DNA of 64,000 nucleotides from Heliopora coerulea. Its lineage: Eukaryota; Cnidaria; Anthozoa; Scleralcyonacea; Helioporidae. The stretch covers positions 1 through 64,000 of the forward strand of contig JASJOG010000579.1 of the NCBI GenBank assembly GCA_030142905.1. Direction: 5' to 3'. Below are positions 1 through 11,290 of the stretch, in pieces. The notes under the pieces were generated by a model, which saw only the letters and a list, made by a program, of their open reading frames with translations, did no database searches and was not told the DNA's origin. The translations under genes and the position numbers were made by a program. Position 1 is the stretch's first letter. Every line of letters starts with the position of its first letter.

Positions 1-448
1 GTACACGGTTATATGTGAGAAAGGCTACGTCCTAAAGGGGAATGGGTTCAAGTTATGCTGGGACTTGGAGCATAGGATGAGAAAGACCAGCTCTGCACGC
101 AGACCAGACTTGACATTAGAGGACGAGAAAGCGAGGAAGATCTGGTTAGTGGACATGTTATGCCCTTCAACAGCATAACATCGAGGAAGCGACGAGAACG
201 AAGTTACAGAAGTATCAGCAGCTGGCAATAAGAACCAAAGAAAAGGAAGATACAGAGTGGAAGTAGTGCCGGTAATAATTGGATGCCAGAGAGTTGGTGA
301 CGAAGATGCAACCAGAGCAGTGAGCAAGATTACAGGAGATGAGGAGAGTGTGATTAGGATAATCAGTACAATACAGCAGACAGTGCTTTCCGAGGGGCAA
401 ACAATAATTAGGAAAGTGCTTGGCAGAGTGGTACAGCCAGACTTGTGA
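1..448 (+). pseudogene. C-terminal end of an R2-type non-LTR retrotransposon (restriction-like endonuclease region)
   Basis: The plus frame from the window edge reads through WDLEHRMRKTSSARRPD to a stop near position 177, and the same frame continues with VEVVPVIIGCQ up to the stop at 448. The WD...RRPD block followed by a VVPVIIGC block is the C-terminal region seen after the CCHC finger in site-specific (R2/NeSL-like) non-LTR elements, where it forms the restriction-like endonuclease. The same blocks recur at 25.9-26.1 kb. The element is cut by the window start and has an in-frame stop, so it is dead. An (AAT)n tail near 573-603 is consistent with a LINE 3' end. Family assignment is from recalled motifs. 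Confidence 0.6.
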
Positions 449-1401
449 ACGTACAGTCGATGCGCGTCAGCCTCACCGCGAACCAATGGGAACAAGTGTA
501 CCTCGGTTACCTCCAAGCAATATTTGGTGGGAGGGAATAATGACCAGAATATGAACTGGCTAATAGAAACATAATAACCATATTAATAATAATAATAATA
601 ATCAGCAGCAGCTGCAGCGGCGTATATAATAATTTCTAGAGGGGGGGGGGGTGTGAGATTTGAAAAATTTCCGACAGGAGTTAGCCTAAATCGGTTTACC
701 AGAACAAACGGCAAACGCATTTTTGGTAGTCATTTAGAGTTGAAAATTAGTAACAGCAGTCTAGCCTTGGGTGTAGTACGCGGACACAGCAGTGCCAACC
801 AACTAGCATTGACTGGCTTCTTTTCAGAAGACAAAATGTTACCAACAATTTTACAGGCTATTTTGATTACACGATTTTCCTATTTTGTACTACAGCATTT
901 GCAATTGGCTGTGCACTGTGCGTTAACTAACGCATTGTTTCAAAGTTAAAACGTTGAAGTTTATTGGACGAAACTTTACGTTGTTAGGCACCTGTCAACA
1001 CGAACCGCGATGAATGAATTTTCTAATGCTAATTTATAGTCAGACAGTTGCCATATTTTAAAAGAAAACGTTCGGTTTTCTGCATTCGGTTTAGGTAAAA
1101 GATGTTTAAAGTAGTTTCAAATTTTCATTTACCGTAATATTGTATCATCTCTATGGTGTACAAATGTCCAATTTTTGACATTTCTAGTCCTCAAGGTTTT
1201 TTGACTTCTCAGCGAACGAAATATAGTAAGGTATCGTCCCTCAAATTTTCCGACAAGCTCTAAATTTTCCGACGGAAATTTCCAGCGGGAGGGCGGTCGC
1301 CTCCCTGCTTCCCTATATACACACCAATGATAATCAGGGCTTCGCTGAAAAACACTTCGGTGATGTGATTTCCTTGGTAAAATAACATTATTATCATTAT
1401 C
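449..1401. other. gene-free stretch with (TAA)n tail and G-run
   Basis: No gene is recognisable. The stretch holds a short TAA microsatellite (about 573-603) and a 10-base G run near 643-652. AAATTTTCCGAC-like strings at 670-680 and 1240-1275 hint at the two ends of a small non-autonomous transposon, but no clean terminal repeat could be defined. Confidence 0.4.
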
Positions 1402-2045
1402 AAAAAGCGCGAGGCCCCCAAAAATTATGCGGGGTCACAAAAAGCGCGGAGCCGCTTGCACGTTCCCAAAATTCCCCCAATCCCCCCACCTTTAATCCGC
1501 CACAATCGCGATCAATATTTCGTTTGGAAACGTTCGATACTCCCTACAACCATATCCAAACATCTGTCGGTCTTATACCCTAGAGAATAGAAATATCTGG
1601 AACGAAATGTCAAAGGAGACTAGTCAATTCCAAACATTGCTAACTTAGTTTTCAAAAACCTCATGCACCAATGGTGATATAAGGAGGTTATATGTCTTAA
1701 ACCTCCGTATCACTTAAACATCTCCTACTCAGTGTATAACTTTTACAAATGACCAAAGTAAGTGTACAGAATGTACTGATAGAAAATTAAAAGCATGTTA
1801 AACTTGACTGTTGTCAGCATGAACCATGTTGCGATGATAGGGTGGTTTGGAAAAGTTAAATTGGCGAAAGAAAAGGAACGGAAGTTGAATTTGCCACAGT
1901 TACCTATGAGTCATATTATTGCAAGTCCACAACTTGTTGACCAACAAGAAGATACGTTCTTAAATCTTTTGCAGCAAGATAGAACTTGTATTATTTCACT
2001 CTTAGTTACGCTACAAGACTTTACTCGTCAAGGGGTGAGCTCCTT
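1402..2045 (+). repeat. dispersed repeat, copy A (partner at 54199-54840)
   Basis: This stretch is a close relative of 54199-54840, similar along about 640 bases with scattered substitutions and small indels. Both copies begin at a GCGAGGCCCCCAAAA-type block and end shortly after a shared short reading frame. The similarity stops at ...TTTACTCGTCAAG(G/A)GGT, where this copy continues with GTGAGC and the other with GTAATA, as if the end were an ancient splice donor. The family is not one I recognise; it could be a non-autonomous transposon or a duplicated gene fragment. Confidence 0.7.
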
Positions 2046-2091
2046 CAAAGAAAGAGTTAATGAACATTTAGACATCTTGGAAACAATATAG
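1795..2091 (+). CDS. unknown short ORF carried by the dispersed repeat
   Basis: An ORF of 98 codons starts at the first ATG after an in-frame stop. About 80 residues are shared with the ORF at 54592, for example HIIASPQLVDQQEDTFLNLL, with most differences conservative and one in-frame two-codon indel. No known domain is recognised. There is no signal peptide or membrane segment. The last 17 codons after FTRQ are unique to this copy. It may be an exon of the repeat's own gene or simply a repeat that keeps an open frame by chance. Confidence 0.3.
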   Translation: MLNLTVVSMNHVAMIGWFGKVKLAKEKERKLNLPQLPMSHIIASPQLVDQQEDTFLNLLQQDRTCIISLLVTLQDFTRQGVSSFKERVNEHLDILETI

Positions 2092-2868
2092 AATATTAGA
2101 ATAAAAAAAGTTTGGTAACAATAGTCAAAGTTAAAGTTGTCTCAATCAAAGGCCGATAACGACAGTTCTACAAAAAAAGCAAACTATTTTATACAGTATT
2201 TGGTTCGTTCTGTTCGTTATTTTTGAGCAATTTTTGTTTTCGTGAGATTTTCTTTTGATCTCGTTTCGCTTCATGAACGTATGAATACTTACTTAGCATT
2301 CATGTTTATTCATTTATTTTGTTTTTAATTGAATTCTTCGTTAAAAAGCAACTCCTAAAACTACTCCTGAAACTAAGTCTAAATTTCCGGATAAGTCAAG
2401 GCGTTTTTGCGCTCAACTCAATGACATTGAATTCAAACATTCAAAATTTCAGAAGTATTTTTAATAATAGTTTTATCACGGGAAAAGTAAATGAAAAAAA
2501 TATCCTTACGCTTTGGAAGCCCTAACAAAAATGCTGGGATACCGGCAACGCTACGGGTTTTTTCAATAGCCTTTTCAAAGACGTACTGTATCACACCAGT
2601 TTACGTAACATGCTGTATTTATTTAATGGAAAACAAGCTGCTGAAGTGTGAATATTAGATGTGGGATATCGTCGAAGATCGTTTACATTCACCTTTTAAA
2701 ATCTTCTGACATGCAAGAAAATGGTTTGCTTAGTTAAAGGGAGGCAGTAATCTTTAAAATGACAAGACTTTGTTACGGATACCAGGTTAACCACCAACCG
2801 TAGTTGTGCATACCTATATAGCCAGAAAATAAACGCCACACATATACGTAGTGCTAACAAATGTTTAC

Positions 2869-2965
2869 CTGCTCTTGTACTTTCAGATGTTTCTTCTTTA
2901 CTTTCTTTAACGACCTCTGCAGAATGCGACAAAAAGAATATTACTAAAAGAATTTCGATGCTCAT
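2869..2965 (-). CDS. candidate first exon encoding a signal peptide
   Basis: Reading the minus strand from the ATG at 2965, the product starts MSIEILLVIFFLSHSA, a classic short hydrophobic signal peptide with a small residue at the likely cleavage site. It is followed by an acidic, charged stretch (EVVKESKEETSEST) and a good splice donor, GCAG|GTAAAC. The exon ends after 97 bases. No downstream exon was recognised between here and the window start, and the BEL/Pao element lies immediately upstream, so this may be a chance ORF or a gene that continues outside the window. Confidence 0.25.
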
Positions 2966-3237
2966 ATGCCTTTATTGTCAACATCTTGTTTATTTTTAAA
3001 TAACAGGTCTTTTTTATATAAATACTTTTACGGAAAATATCATATAAAAACCTAAATCGTACATAAATTTCTTTATCAGCAGTAAAAGTTTGGATACTGT
3101 TTATATTTTGGATATTGTTTCTGAAAAAAAAAAAAAGACGAAAAAAACAAAAGGGCGAAAAAAGCAAGATACCTTTCGACCAGGGATCACACTCAGGAAA
3201 CTAACAGCAAGTGTGCTATTGGTTAAAGCAAATTAAA

Positions 3238-4629
3238 TTAATCTAGGGTGCAATGAACTAAAGTGCAAGTGTTAGTGCTCGGAAATACCATTAGATTAAG
3301 TGCTACCAAATAAAAAAAAACAAAATAGTGTCTACGATGTGCGGGCGTAGCACAGCCGGCTCCGTGTTCGTCCTCATTCTCGGAGGCGGACATGACCACT
3401 TGAGGAGTTTCGACGCTTTCTTCAAGAAGTGGAAGCTTTGCTACCGGTCGCACCATGGTTCCCATCTTGGTCTTCATCTCAGCTGCTGGGATAACTCTGT
3501 TTTTACCTACTATACGACGAATAACACGGCCTTACGGCCGCACTCCACGAGGGGACTGTGGATCTACCACGAGCACGAGATCGCCTTTCTCAAGATTCCA
3601 CACATTCTTTGTCCATTTTCTTCATTCCTCGAGGGAAAATACGTATTTTCTAAGCCACCTTTTCCAAATGTGGACAGTCAGTACTAGAGCCTGGCGCCAT
3701 CGTTTCCTGCTTGACATTTTTCTATCCACAAAGACATGGGGTGGCAGGTTTGCATTTGGGCGTCCCAACAGGAAGTGATTGGGTGTAAGGACTTCTTCGT
3801 CAGCCAAGTGAGTGCTAACATGCGTCAGAGGACGGCCATTGAGAAAGGATTCGACTTCCTTTACGATGGTCAAGAGGACTTCGTTGGTGAGCATCTGATT
3901 CTGAAGGATGATGCGTATCGTTCGTTTGCACGACCTCACAAGGCGCTTCCAAATTCCGCCACAATGTGGGGCGGACGGTGGGTTGAAACGCCATTCGATG
4001 CCTTCCTGCAACAATGAATTGATTCAGTGGCCATTCCATCGGTCTAAGTAGATGCGTCACTCTTTCTCGGCGCCCACGAAGTTTGTACCATTACCTGAGT
4101 GGATAACCTACAGCTTGCCCGGTCTGGAGATCATCTTGTGCAGGGCCATGATGTAAGAATCATTCTCCATGGTATACACCACCTCGATGTGCATGGCACG
4201 GTTTACCAGGAACGTGAAAAGGCAACATAATCCCTTTCCGGCCTTTCGCAACCATTTTACAGCAAACGGTCCGAAATAATCTACTCTGACACATAAGAAA
4301 GGGAAATACGCGATGAGCCGGGCTGCAGGTAGATCGGCCATGATCGGCACTTGAGGCAGTGCTCTGCGTCGTCGACAGTATGGGCATCGATATGTGAGAT
4401 GGTGGATGGTCGCACGTTAGTTAAGTATTCAGAATTCCAGTTGAATGGCATGGCGAACGTGTCCGTTGCTTTCATGGTGGCAGCATTGGTGGTAGTTAGT
4501 TATCGTTAATTTCGTGATATGACATTTGGGTGAAAGAATAATTGGGTGGCGAGTCGCATATGACACAGGAGCTTTCGAAATGCGACCCCCTGCGTGTAGG
4601 ATCCCCTTTGAATCTGGGAAACGAGTCAA
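3238..4629 (-). pseudogene. BEL/Pao integrase and DUF5641-like C-terminus
   Basis: Blocks in order: zinc-binding region with ILHAGGRISKAPV and HHESNGHVRHAIQLEF (4629-4429); core with RVDYFGPFAVKW carrying the first aspartate (4350-4108); and APHCGGIWKRLVRSCKR (about 3960), where the catalytic glutamate expected in W-E-R is a lysine. Downstream lie NHFLLGRPNANLP and a C-terminal WNLEKGDLVLVVDP-type segment reaching the stop at 3238. Integrase would insert the cDNA; loss of the glutamate plus several frame breaks make it inactive. Confidence 0.75.
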
Positions 4630-4729
4630 CGTCAGGATACGGTTCGGCCGGGGTGCCCGTGTCTTCTTATTTAAGCATATAATTTCTGACGAGAAGGCTT
4701 CTCTCTGCGACCTCTTTATCTAGGTTTCT

Positions 4730-5335
4730 TTAGTTTCGCTTAGTTCGGGCGAGGCTAAGATGTCCAACCTTACAATTCTCTTTCGGGCGTCGACAATTGC
4801 TTAGAAAACGTAAGACCCATGAGGTAATTCGGAGTAGTCCATCCCAGGATGAGAAACGGTTTGGGTCGAGGAAGTAAACGGGTGCTAAGGCCGTGGCATT
4901 CGTCCAACTTTTTGAGTCAGCAACGCTTTCCTCATCGGCGATGTTGTATGGCTGTGGCCCAAATCCTTCAGGTTGAGATAGGAAAGCCGGCCCATTTAAC
5001 CATCGAGAACTAGGACAGATGTCTAATGCATGGAATCCACGACTACCAGCGTCAGCCACGTTTATCCGGCTGGGTACGTGTCGCCACTGTTCAGGGTTTG
5101 TCAAATCATGGATCTCTGCCACACGATTGGCAATGAATGCTGGGTGACGGTGACTTGTATTGTTGATCCATCCAATGACGGTGCGACTAATACTCCACAA
5201 GTGACAGGAGTCAATCTCGTACGTGTGGTTTTCTTTCACAACTTCCGACAAACGAGCACACATAAATGCGGCTTGGAGCTCGGGTTGCGGAATACTCAGC
5301 TTTCGAAGAGGTGCAACTCGAGATTTTCCCATCAC
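4730..5335 (-). pseudogene. BEL/Pao RNase H and connection region
   Basis: A 201-codon frame contains SIPQPELQAAFMCARL (start of the RNase H-like domain with its acidic residue), GWINNTSHRHPAFIANRVAEI and PSRINVADAGSRG, a signature stretch of Pao pol between RT and integrase. It sits directly between the RT and the integrase blocks on the same strand. It is open, but isolated by frameshifts from both neighbours. Confidence 0.75.
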
Positions 5336-5428
5336 GAAACAGCACTGGATCGACCCATCGTCGTACAGGAAACGGAAATAGGCGACAGCACAGAAAGCAG
5401 ATTCGGATGCATCGACAAAGAGGTGGAC

Positions 5429-6851
5429 TTAAGTGTTAACTGGTGAGGCAGGGACTGATCGATAAGATCGAGGAAGGCTAAACGATTCCAGGTCACTGAG
5501 CTGATCTTGCCACTTTCGAAAAGGTGCCAACTCCATCTCGGGAATCTCTTCGTCCCACCTCCGTTTCTTACGCCAGATATCTTGAAGGAATATCTTCGTT
5601 GACAAGGTAAACGGGGTAACCATACCCAGAAGGTCGTATATGGAGGAGACGAGACTAAGGATCTGTACTTGTGTGTCTACTGGTTTTTGAGGCCTGAGGC
5701 GAATAACGAACGAGTAGGTATCAGTGTTCCAAGCGTCTCCATGAGCACGTTCTACTGGAAGGTCACTTTCGGGCTCCAGATCTTTCAAGGATGGGGCAAG
5801 TTCTTACCGAGGGATACGACTTAGAATCTTTCTGGAGTTGCTACACCATTTAGTCAAACGGAATCCTCTTCTCGATAAAATCTGAGTGAGGTCGGACTGA
5901 AGCTGTACTGACGAATTTTTATTTTCCTCAGACTTGAAAAGATCGTCCATGTAAAAGTTATTTAGCACTTCTTCCGTGGCCGTTGGAAATTGTGTAGAGT
6001 TCTCATGTGCAGTCCGACGCAGGACATAATTGGCTGAGGCGGGGAACGACTTTGCTCCAGAAATGTAGCGAAGAAACTGGTAAACGCTCACAGGTGAATC
6101 GCTACTTTCTCTCCATAGGAAACGCAGAACTACTTGATCTCCTGGCGGGACCGCTACCTGGGAGAACATTGCTTCGATGTCAGTGCAGAAGGCGATTCTC
6201 TCCTCACGAAAGCGCATAAATATCCCGATCAGGGAAATAAGGAGGTCTGGACCTGCCAGCAGTTGGTAGGTAGGTAGGCAAAACTTTATTTAAACACGCT
6301 AGCCTCGATCAACATAATACGCTGCTTTCCACGAGGGGCGTCACACATTAACTATATACAAACTGAACTACATACAAGTTAAGCAATATAAGCAAAGATT
6401 AAACTATATAAAGATTAAAAATAAACTTAAATTAAAAGTTGGTACGATCCAATAACAATTACGTCAGGCGTATTTTCTTTTTAAAGATGTGTGCCCACTG
6501 GCGGCAGCCGCGTTACAAGCTCGCCTTATCTTGCCGGGTTTTCCTGGGTTCACAAAGGGATGGTGGAGAAGAAAATCATTGGTGCCTTACCGGCTTTGCC
6601 GCTTCCTCCGGAGTCAATTTCTTAATATAACCCTTCTCCAAATCGTTATCTATCGTACTCTGATACGCCGTCGCAAGGGCGGTGTTTTTTGCTAGTCGCC
6701 TTTTCAGGGAACGAAGATGGTTCTCAGCAATGGGGCAGTTATTCGGTAATTTGGCTGTGGGGTGTTTCCAAAGGAGTCCAGTTTCGTGGCAATCTCCAAG
6801 TTTCTCCTTTGTCGATTCCAAGATCTTGAGTGCAATTTCGCCCTCTCCCAA
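5429..6851 (-). pseudogene. BEL/Pao reverse transcriptase
   Basis: The N-terminal palm (6851-6576) contains ETGLLWKHPTAKLPNN and KGYIKKLTPEEAA, the common start of Pao RT. The core (6217-5804) has motif A FCTDIEAMFSQV with its aspartate and motif C NNFYMDDLFKS, so both catalytic blocks survive. The frame from 5788 to 5429 carries the thumb region with SLVSSIYDLLGMVTPF. An insertion at about 6266-6480 splits the region just before QLLAGPDLL, and at least two frameshifts are present. The enzyme would copy element RNA to DNA; this copy cannot make it. Confidence 0.8.
6266..6480 (-). mobile_element. LINE 3'-end insertion inside the BEL/Pao RT
   Basis: The RT text breaks between TSL (about 6481) and QLLAGPDLL (about 6265). 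The inserted sequence, read on the minus strand, ends with AAATAAAGTTTTGCC followed by a CTAC/CCTA tandem, the usual layout of a polyadenylation signal and short 3' repeat of a CR1/L2-like LINE. No coding part is present, so it is a severely 5'-truncated copy. Boundaries are good to about 10 bases. Confidence 0.55.
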
Positions 6852-7213
6852 CCAGGAGCTTTTCCTGTCGTACTTGCATCCAAAGGACTAAGTTTCTGCC
6901 ACTCTTGCGCTTGTCTGTGGAGGTCCTCGTCTGGAGTGAATACGTGAACCTTTAGCATGTGCCCAGTTCCCTTTGTGGGCCAGGTAGGTGCACTGCACCC
7001 ATCCATCTGAGAACTGTACGAAGAGCACGGGGAGTACCTTTGGGGCCGGTCTGAACTTGTAAATGGAACAATGAGGTCGAAGACGTCCGCACCCAGAAGT
7101 ACGGTTGCTAGTCCTCCATCCACTTTAGGCAGATTAAGGTCAGCGAGATGGGGCCATTTTGTCTTTCCTAGTGCATTGTCAATGTCCATCTGTGGAAGGT
7201 TCACGTCTTTCAC
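6704..7213 (-). pseudogene. BEL/Pao protease C-terminal part and linker to RT
   Basis: The frame begins in a stretch resembling the DUF1758 domain: KWPHLADLNLPKV followed by VLLGADVFDLIVPF, the usual second half of the Pao protease. It then degrades into frame-shifted text leading to the RT N-terminus. The join to the preceding gag/protease frame (7335) has been lost through a frameshift. Assignment rests on motif order between gag and RT. Confidence 0.65.
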
Positions 7214-7334
7214 GATCTACGCCTTTTCCAGTGAATAGCGTTGATCTTGACTCAATCGCGGGCTGATTTCGAAGCTTACGATATGAAAAGTAAAAACGAT
7301 CCGCCGTCTAATGACATCTACGGTCATTTTCCTT

Positions 7335-8216
7335 TCAGGGGCCGTGAAGACCAGCTTTTCGGGCAATGTCAGTTCGGATCAAAGAGCAAGTACTGCCCAT
7401 GTCCAACATGGCGTATTTGTCGATACTTGCGGCCGGCCCGTACAAGGTCACAGGAAATACTGGCAGCAGAACCTTTGACTGGCGTGGCTCGTCAGACGAG
7501 AGAGAGTGTTCCTCAGGCTGTGGGTTGCCGTGTACTCTTCTGGTACCAAAGATAAGAGTGTGGTGTTTCTTTTGGCATTTGTCAACTCGGCATTTGGTTG
7601 GTGTTGGGCACATTCGGGAAATATGTCCAGCATTGAGGCAGCTAAAGCAGAGTTGAGTGTTCTTCGCTGCTTCATCACGTTTGTCAACTGACAACAAGGC
7701 AATGTCGGGCAAACTTCAACAGAATGTTGGCCGTCCTTTAAAAGGCACGAAAATGCGGGGGCAATGTCGTGCCAGCAAATGTGCTTCCATCAGGATGACG
7801 TCCTCCCTTCTTTTCTTCATCAACTTTTCCCTTTTTTGTTTGCGTCGCTTGGAGATCGTGGGCGTCAGTTGTTTTTCTAACCAGTCTCTAAGCGTTGTGA
7901 AGTTCACGTACGGGATACGCTCGCGGACGACGTACTCGTTCCGATTCAGGAGCAAGGTCGGTGGCAGTTTCTCGACAGCGACTTTAGCGTTGCTAGACGT
8001 GCAAAGATCATCGTCGTATCCAAGTTCTTGGAAAGTCCATACGATGTTGTTAACGGTATTGGATAGAACACGTAAGCTTCGGGCAATGTTTTTCTCGACA
8101 GGAGTCAATTTGGCTAAGTTGTCCTGGTGAGATGTAACAACAACTGCACCGTTGCAATTTTTCATGGAGTCAGAGAAAGACAACCAAGAAAAAGGTGTCA
8201 GAAAACCCATCACCAC
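7335..8216 (-). pseudogene. BEL/Pao gag, zinc knuckle and start of protease
   Basis: One frame runs from 8216 to 7335 with a single in-frame TGA at about 7716. The N-terminal part contains a TTLRDWLEKQL stretch typical of the Pao gag-like region. Next comes a CCHC knuckle, CFSCLNAGHISRMC (about 7608-7649), spaced C-x2-C-x4-H-x4-C. Then comes the protease start, with active-site context AMLDMGSTCSLI near 7400; the family usually has D-S/T-G, so the middle residue is changed. Gag binds RNA and forms particles; the protease cuts the polyprotein. The stop and the altered active site argue that it is non-functional. Confidence 0.75.
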
Positions 8217-8229
8217 GATAACTGCAATA

Positions 8230-9319
8230 GTTTTTTTATTATAATTTATTCCATAATTTGTAGAGGAAAATTGAACTCACGACCTTTTACCCACGACCTA
8301 CGACTTGTGGACGAAGGTTGGCGTTAATGATAGTATATTTTGTAGTAATGAATAGCAAAAGGTGTATTACCCGTTAGAATTATATGTACGTTGCTACTGT
8401 TACCAGATCCGACGTTTTGGTGTTTTGAACTATGAAAGTGTAGTGTCTAACTATAGCTGTATATAAACATTTACATCTTTGTTTCCTATTCCTTTGCGCA
8501 AGTCCATTGACATGAGATTTACATCATGTTAAATTTACAATGTGTAGTATTATCGTTTCCAAATATTTTTATCGTAGCCGCAACTCGACTCTTTACATTG
8601 ATGGGAGAAAGGCAAACGTAAGTAATCTCGGGAAAGTATTCAAACCAAACTAGACATTACCACTTTTGACAAATAAACAGCAAAGTTACATCGAAGTTTT
8701 AGATGTTTTTCTATTATGGCTCATTTGTGTCAGCGCACTATAGAATTATCCCGTTAGGCTGATGGGTCGACTGATGTTGTCTAGTCAAGTTAACAACATT
8801 CGGAACTTTTTTCATATTACAGACAAATTTATTGATCTATTTCTAGATAAAAAGATTTTTGGTATTAAAGATATGGAATTGCGAGTCTGAGTCCGTGTCC
8901 GAGTCCGTGTTTCGTAGTATACTCTAAAGTTTACGGCTTTATCGGGCCGTTATTTTTGAATAATATCGACTTAGATCTTTTTCTTCACGTATCTTGCCGA
9001 TCCTGGACGCCCTTGGTAAAGCGTAATTTGACATAATTGATTTGATGAATACAAATGAGTCGAAATCCAAGTCAACTTTAACGTGGTTTATTGTCAAAAG
9101 GATCCATTACGTGGCTCATGGTTTATGATTTCCTTGTTCTGGTAATATCATAGTACAATACAATATGAATTTTTGTGTTTTCGAATTGTCGATTTCATCA
9201 GTCTTTTTTCGAGTCCATATTTTAGTCCAGGCTTGTCCAGTTTATGTATTGTACCATGCCAACTGCGATGTAAACTCGAAAATTCGACTTCTAGTTTCAA
9301 TGATTTTGTGAAGCTCGCA
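8230..9319. other. no gene recognised
   Basis: About 1.1 kb of AT-rich sequence next to the 5' side of the BEL/Pao body. It might contain the 5' LTR, but no copy of it was found on the other side. The only oddity is a GAGTCCGTGTCCGAGTCCGTG short tandem near 8889. Confidence 0.4.
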
Positions 9320-9540
9320 GACAGTGATTTTCAGTTTATATTCGCAACAGATGCAAAAGTATTCAAAGCATTAAAAAAAATCAGTTCAAACAAGGCCTCT
9401 GGCTTGAAAAAATTTCTGCAGGATTATGATAAGACTCAGCCTTAGTTGTGCCCCCTTTCTTATCACATATTTTGAATCACTTACTGGGTGCATCTTTCCA
9501 AAGGATTGAACGAATGCCTGTGTGGGACCCACTGGCGTAG
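9320..9540 (+). pseudogene. scrap of a non-LTR reverse transcriptase
   Basis: The plus frame reads ATDAKVFKALKKISSNKASG, the conserved start of the RT domain in CR1/Jockey-like LINEs (usually followed by the rest of the domain for several hundred residues). A second frame continues the similarity weakly until about 9540, where unrelated G-rich sequence begins. Only 70 or so residues survive. Confidence 0.5.
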
Positions 9541-10194
9541 GAAGCAGGAGGCCACGGGGGCCGCGACCTCCCTAACATTTTATTATGAGGGCCGTAATAT
9601 CGTTCGGCCCCTTTAAAAACAGTTATGGTGACACTATGCAAATTATTTTCTAATTTTTTCCATCGCACGTACTTGAATTTCAAAATTAAAATAGAAAATA
9701 TTTAAAAATCTAATGTATTGCACATAGGTTTAATAATGTTTGATACTTTATTATTATTTAGAGTTGCACGGAAATAAATTTATGATCACTTTTAGTATGT
9801 GTCATAAAGGTTAAAAAAGCCACGAGATTTTATAATTGTATTTAGTTCTTTAATTCGTAAATTAGAAATTCACTGCAGTACACTCCTTTTTCCTAAACAC
9901 AAAATGTGCTTTACCATAGACGTAAAATTGCAAGAATTGTCCCAATACTGAAAGCAATATAGGCGATCAATTAAGCCAGAACAAATTTCAATTTCATCTT
10001 CAGCTGCGATAAATTCATCTGCTGTATAAGGTATTTAGAATCTGCCGATAAGATTTTGCAGATCATGAAGCTCTTCTCCCTAGAAAGGATCGTCTCCCAA
10101 GACTAGATCTTGTGGGTACATTCCCGTGGTCTGAAAGCACTTTTTTATTGTGCTGCTAGATACTTCGTTCCATGTTTTCTTCCCCATTCAGCGG

Positions 10195-11290
10195 CCATTA
10201 GAATATTTATAGACTTACAGTAACTATTTCTGATGCGTTAGCTGACCCATTTGCTCTGGAATACACATATCGGAGAAGACATTTCTTGCACTTTACTTTC
10301 CAGCCAGCGATGATTCCAGCGTCTAGTGGCTGGGTCTTAGATGTTGTGTTTTTTGGCAAAAACACTACTTTGATATTGGAAAACATTCCTTCAAGACATG
10401 GTGGGTGACATGGTGCGTTGTCAGTAAACAAAAGGATATTTCTCTTCTTTCTGAACAAGCGCTGGTTTAGCTTTGACAAAATCAAGTTCAAAATTTCAGA
10501 GTTTATCCAAGTTTTTGGGTTTGAAAAATACTGACACTTATACGGGTGTTTGGCATCTTTTAAATTCTTAAAATACCTAGGCCTGGCATATTTCCCAATG
10601 ACGACGGGATTTTCTTTTTCTCCAGCAGCATTCACAAAGAAAGCCCAAGTATTCCTTTGCTTTGCCTCCTTACCACCGCTGCATCGTTTCCCTTTTTCAC
10701 TCAGGGTCTTCTCAGGCAATCCGCGCCAAAAAGCTTCAGTTTCGCCCATGTTCCAGACGTTTTCAGGTTTCCATCCTCATGTAATCTTTCTTGCTCTTTC
10801 ATGCCAACTTTCAACAGTTTCACCTCTCACATCTGCTTCTTCTCCAGCCACGGACATATTGCAAATCCTGTATTGTTTCTTGAACGACTCTTAGCAGCCG
10901 TTGGATGCTACAAACCCGAAGATGCCCAACTTTTCAGCGATTAAAACCGCTTCTTCCTGGAGCATTGGTCCTGAAACGGGTATGTTCGAATTTCTACACA
11001 TTGAATACCAGACCCATAACGCTTGGTTCGTATTGGGGTACTTTCCATTACAGGCTCTTTTTTGTTGAATTGGGATGACGTTACTTTAATAGGAGGCGAC
11101 AATGACATTTTTATTTTGAAGAATTTTTTGTGCTTGTGTTCTTCCTATCCCAAAATACTCAGCTATTTTTCTATATCCGCAGCCTGGATTGTCCTTTGAA
11201 TAGCGGACCACTTCCAATCTTTGTTGAAGACTTAGGCATTTGTTTTTTTTTCTGCAATTTCCACGCTATGGGTTTTACCTTTGGATTTGA
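10195..11290 (-). pseudogene. pogo/Tigger transposase (HTH plus DDE domain), broken
   Basis: Near 11240-11100 the minus strand encodes LSLQQRLEVVRYSKD and YRKIAEYFGIGRTQAQKIL, a pipsqueak/CENP-B type helix-turn-helix that binds the element ends. The 180-codon frame 10749-10207 holds the catalytic domain: NTWAFFVNAAGEK, LLFTDNAPCHPP with the second aspartate, and VVFLPKNTTSKTQPLDAGI with the third acidic residue context. Between the two parts there are stops and at least one frameshift. A typical Tigger protein is 450-600 residues; only disconnected parts remain. Confidence 0.75.

Larger units (their letters stand above)
3238..8216 (-). mobile_element. decayed BEL/Pao LTR retrotransposon (coding body)
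   Basis: Minus-strand blocks occur in the order expected for BEL/Pao: gag with CCHC knuckle, aspartic protease (DUF1758 type), reverse transcriptase, RNase H region, integrase and the DUF5641-like C-terminus. The frames are broken by stops and shifts throughout, and a 215-bp LINE-like insertion sits in the RT. I could not find matching long terminal repeats on either side, so only the coding body is delimited. It lies upstream of nothing recognisable and is unrelated to the host gene at 33-64 kb. Confidence 0.85.

Noticed and set aside
3328..5446. Plus-strand ORFs of 93-138 codons
   Set aside because: They are antisense shadows of the BEL/Pao integrase and RNase H regions.
2300..9300. Long terminal repeats of the BEL/Pao element
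   Set aside because: I compared the sequence on both sides of the coding body by eye and found no matching direct repeat.
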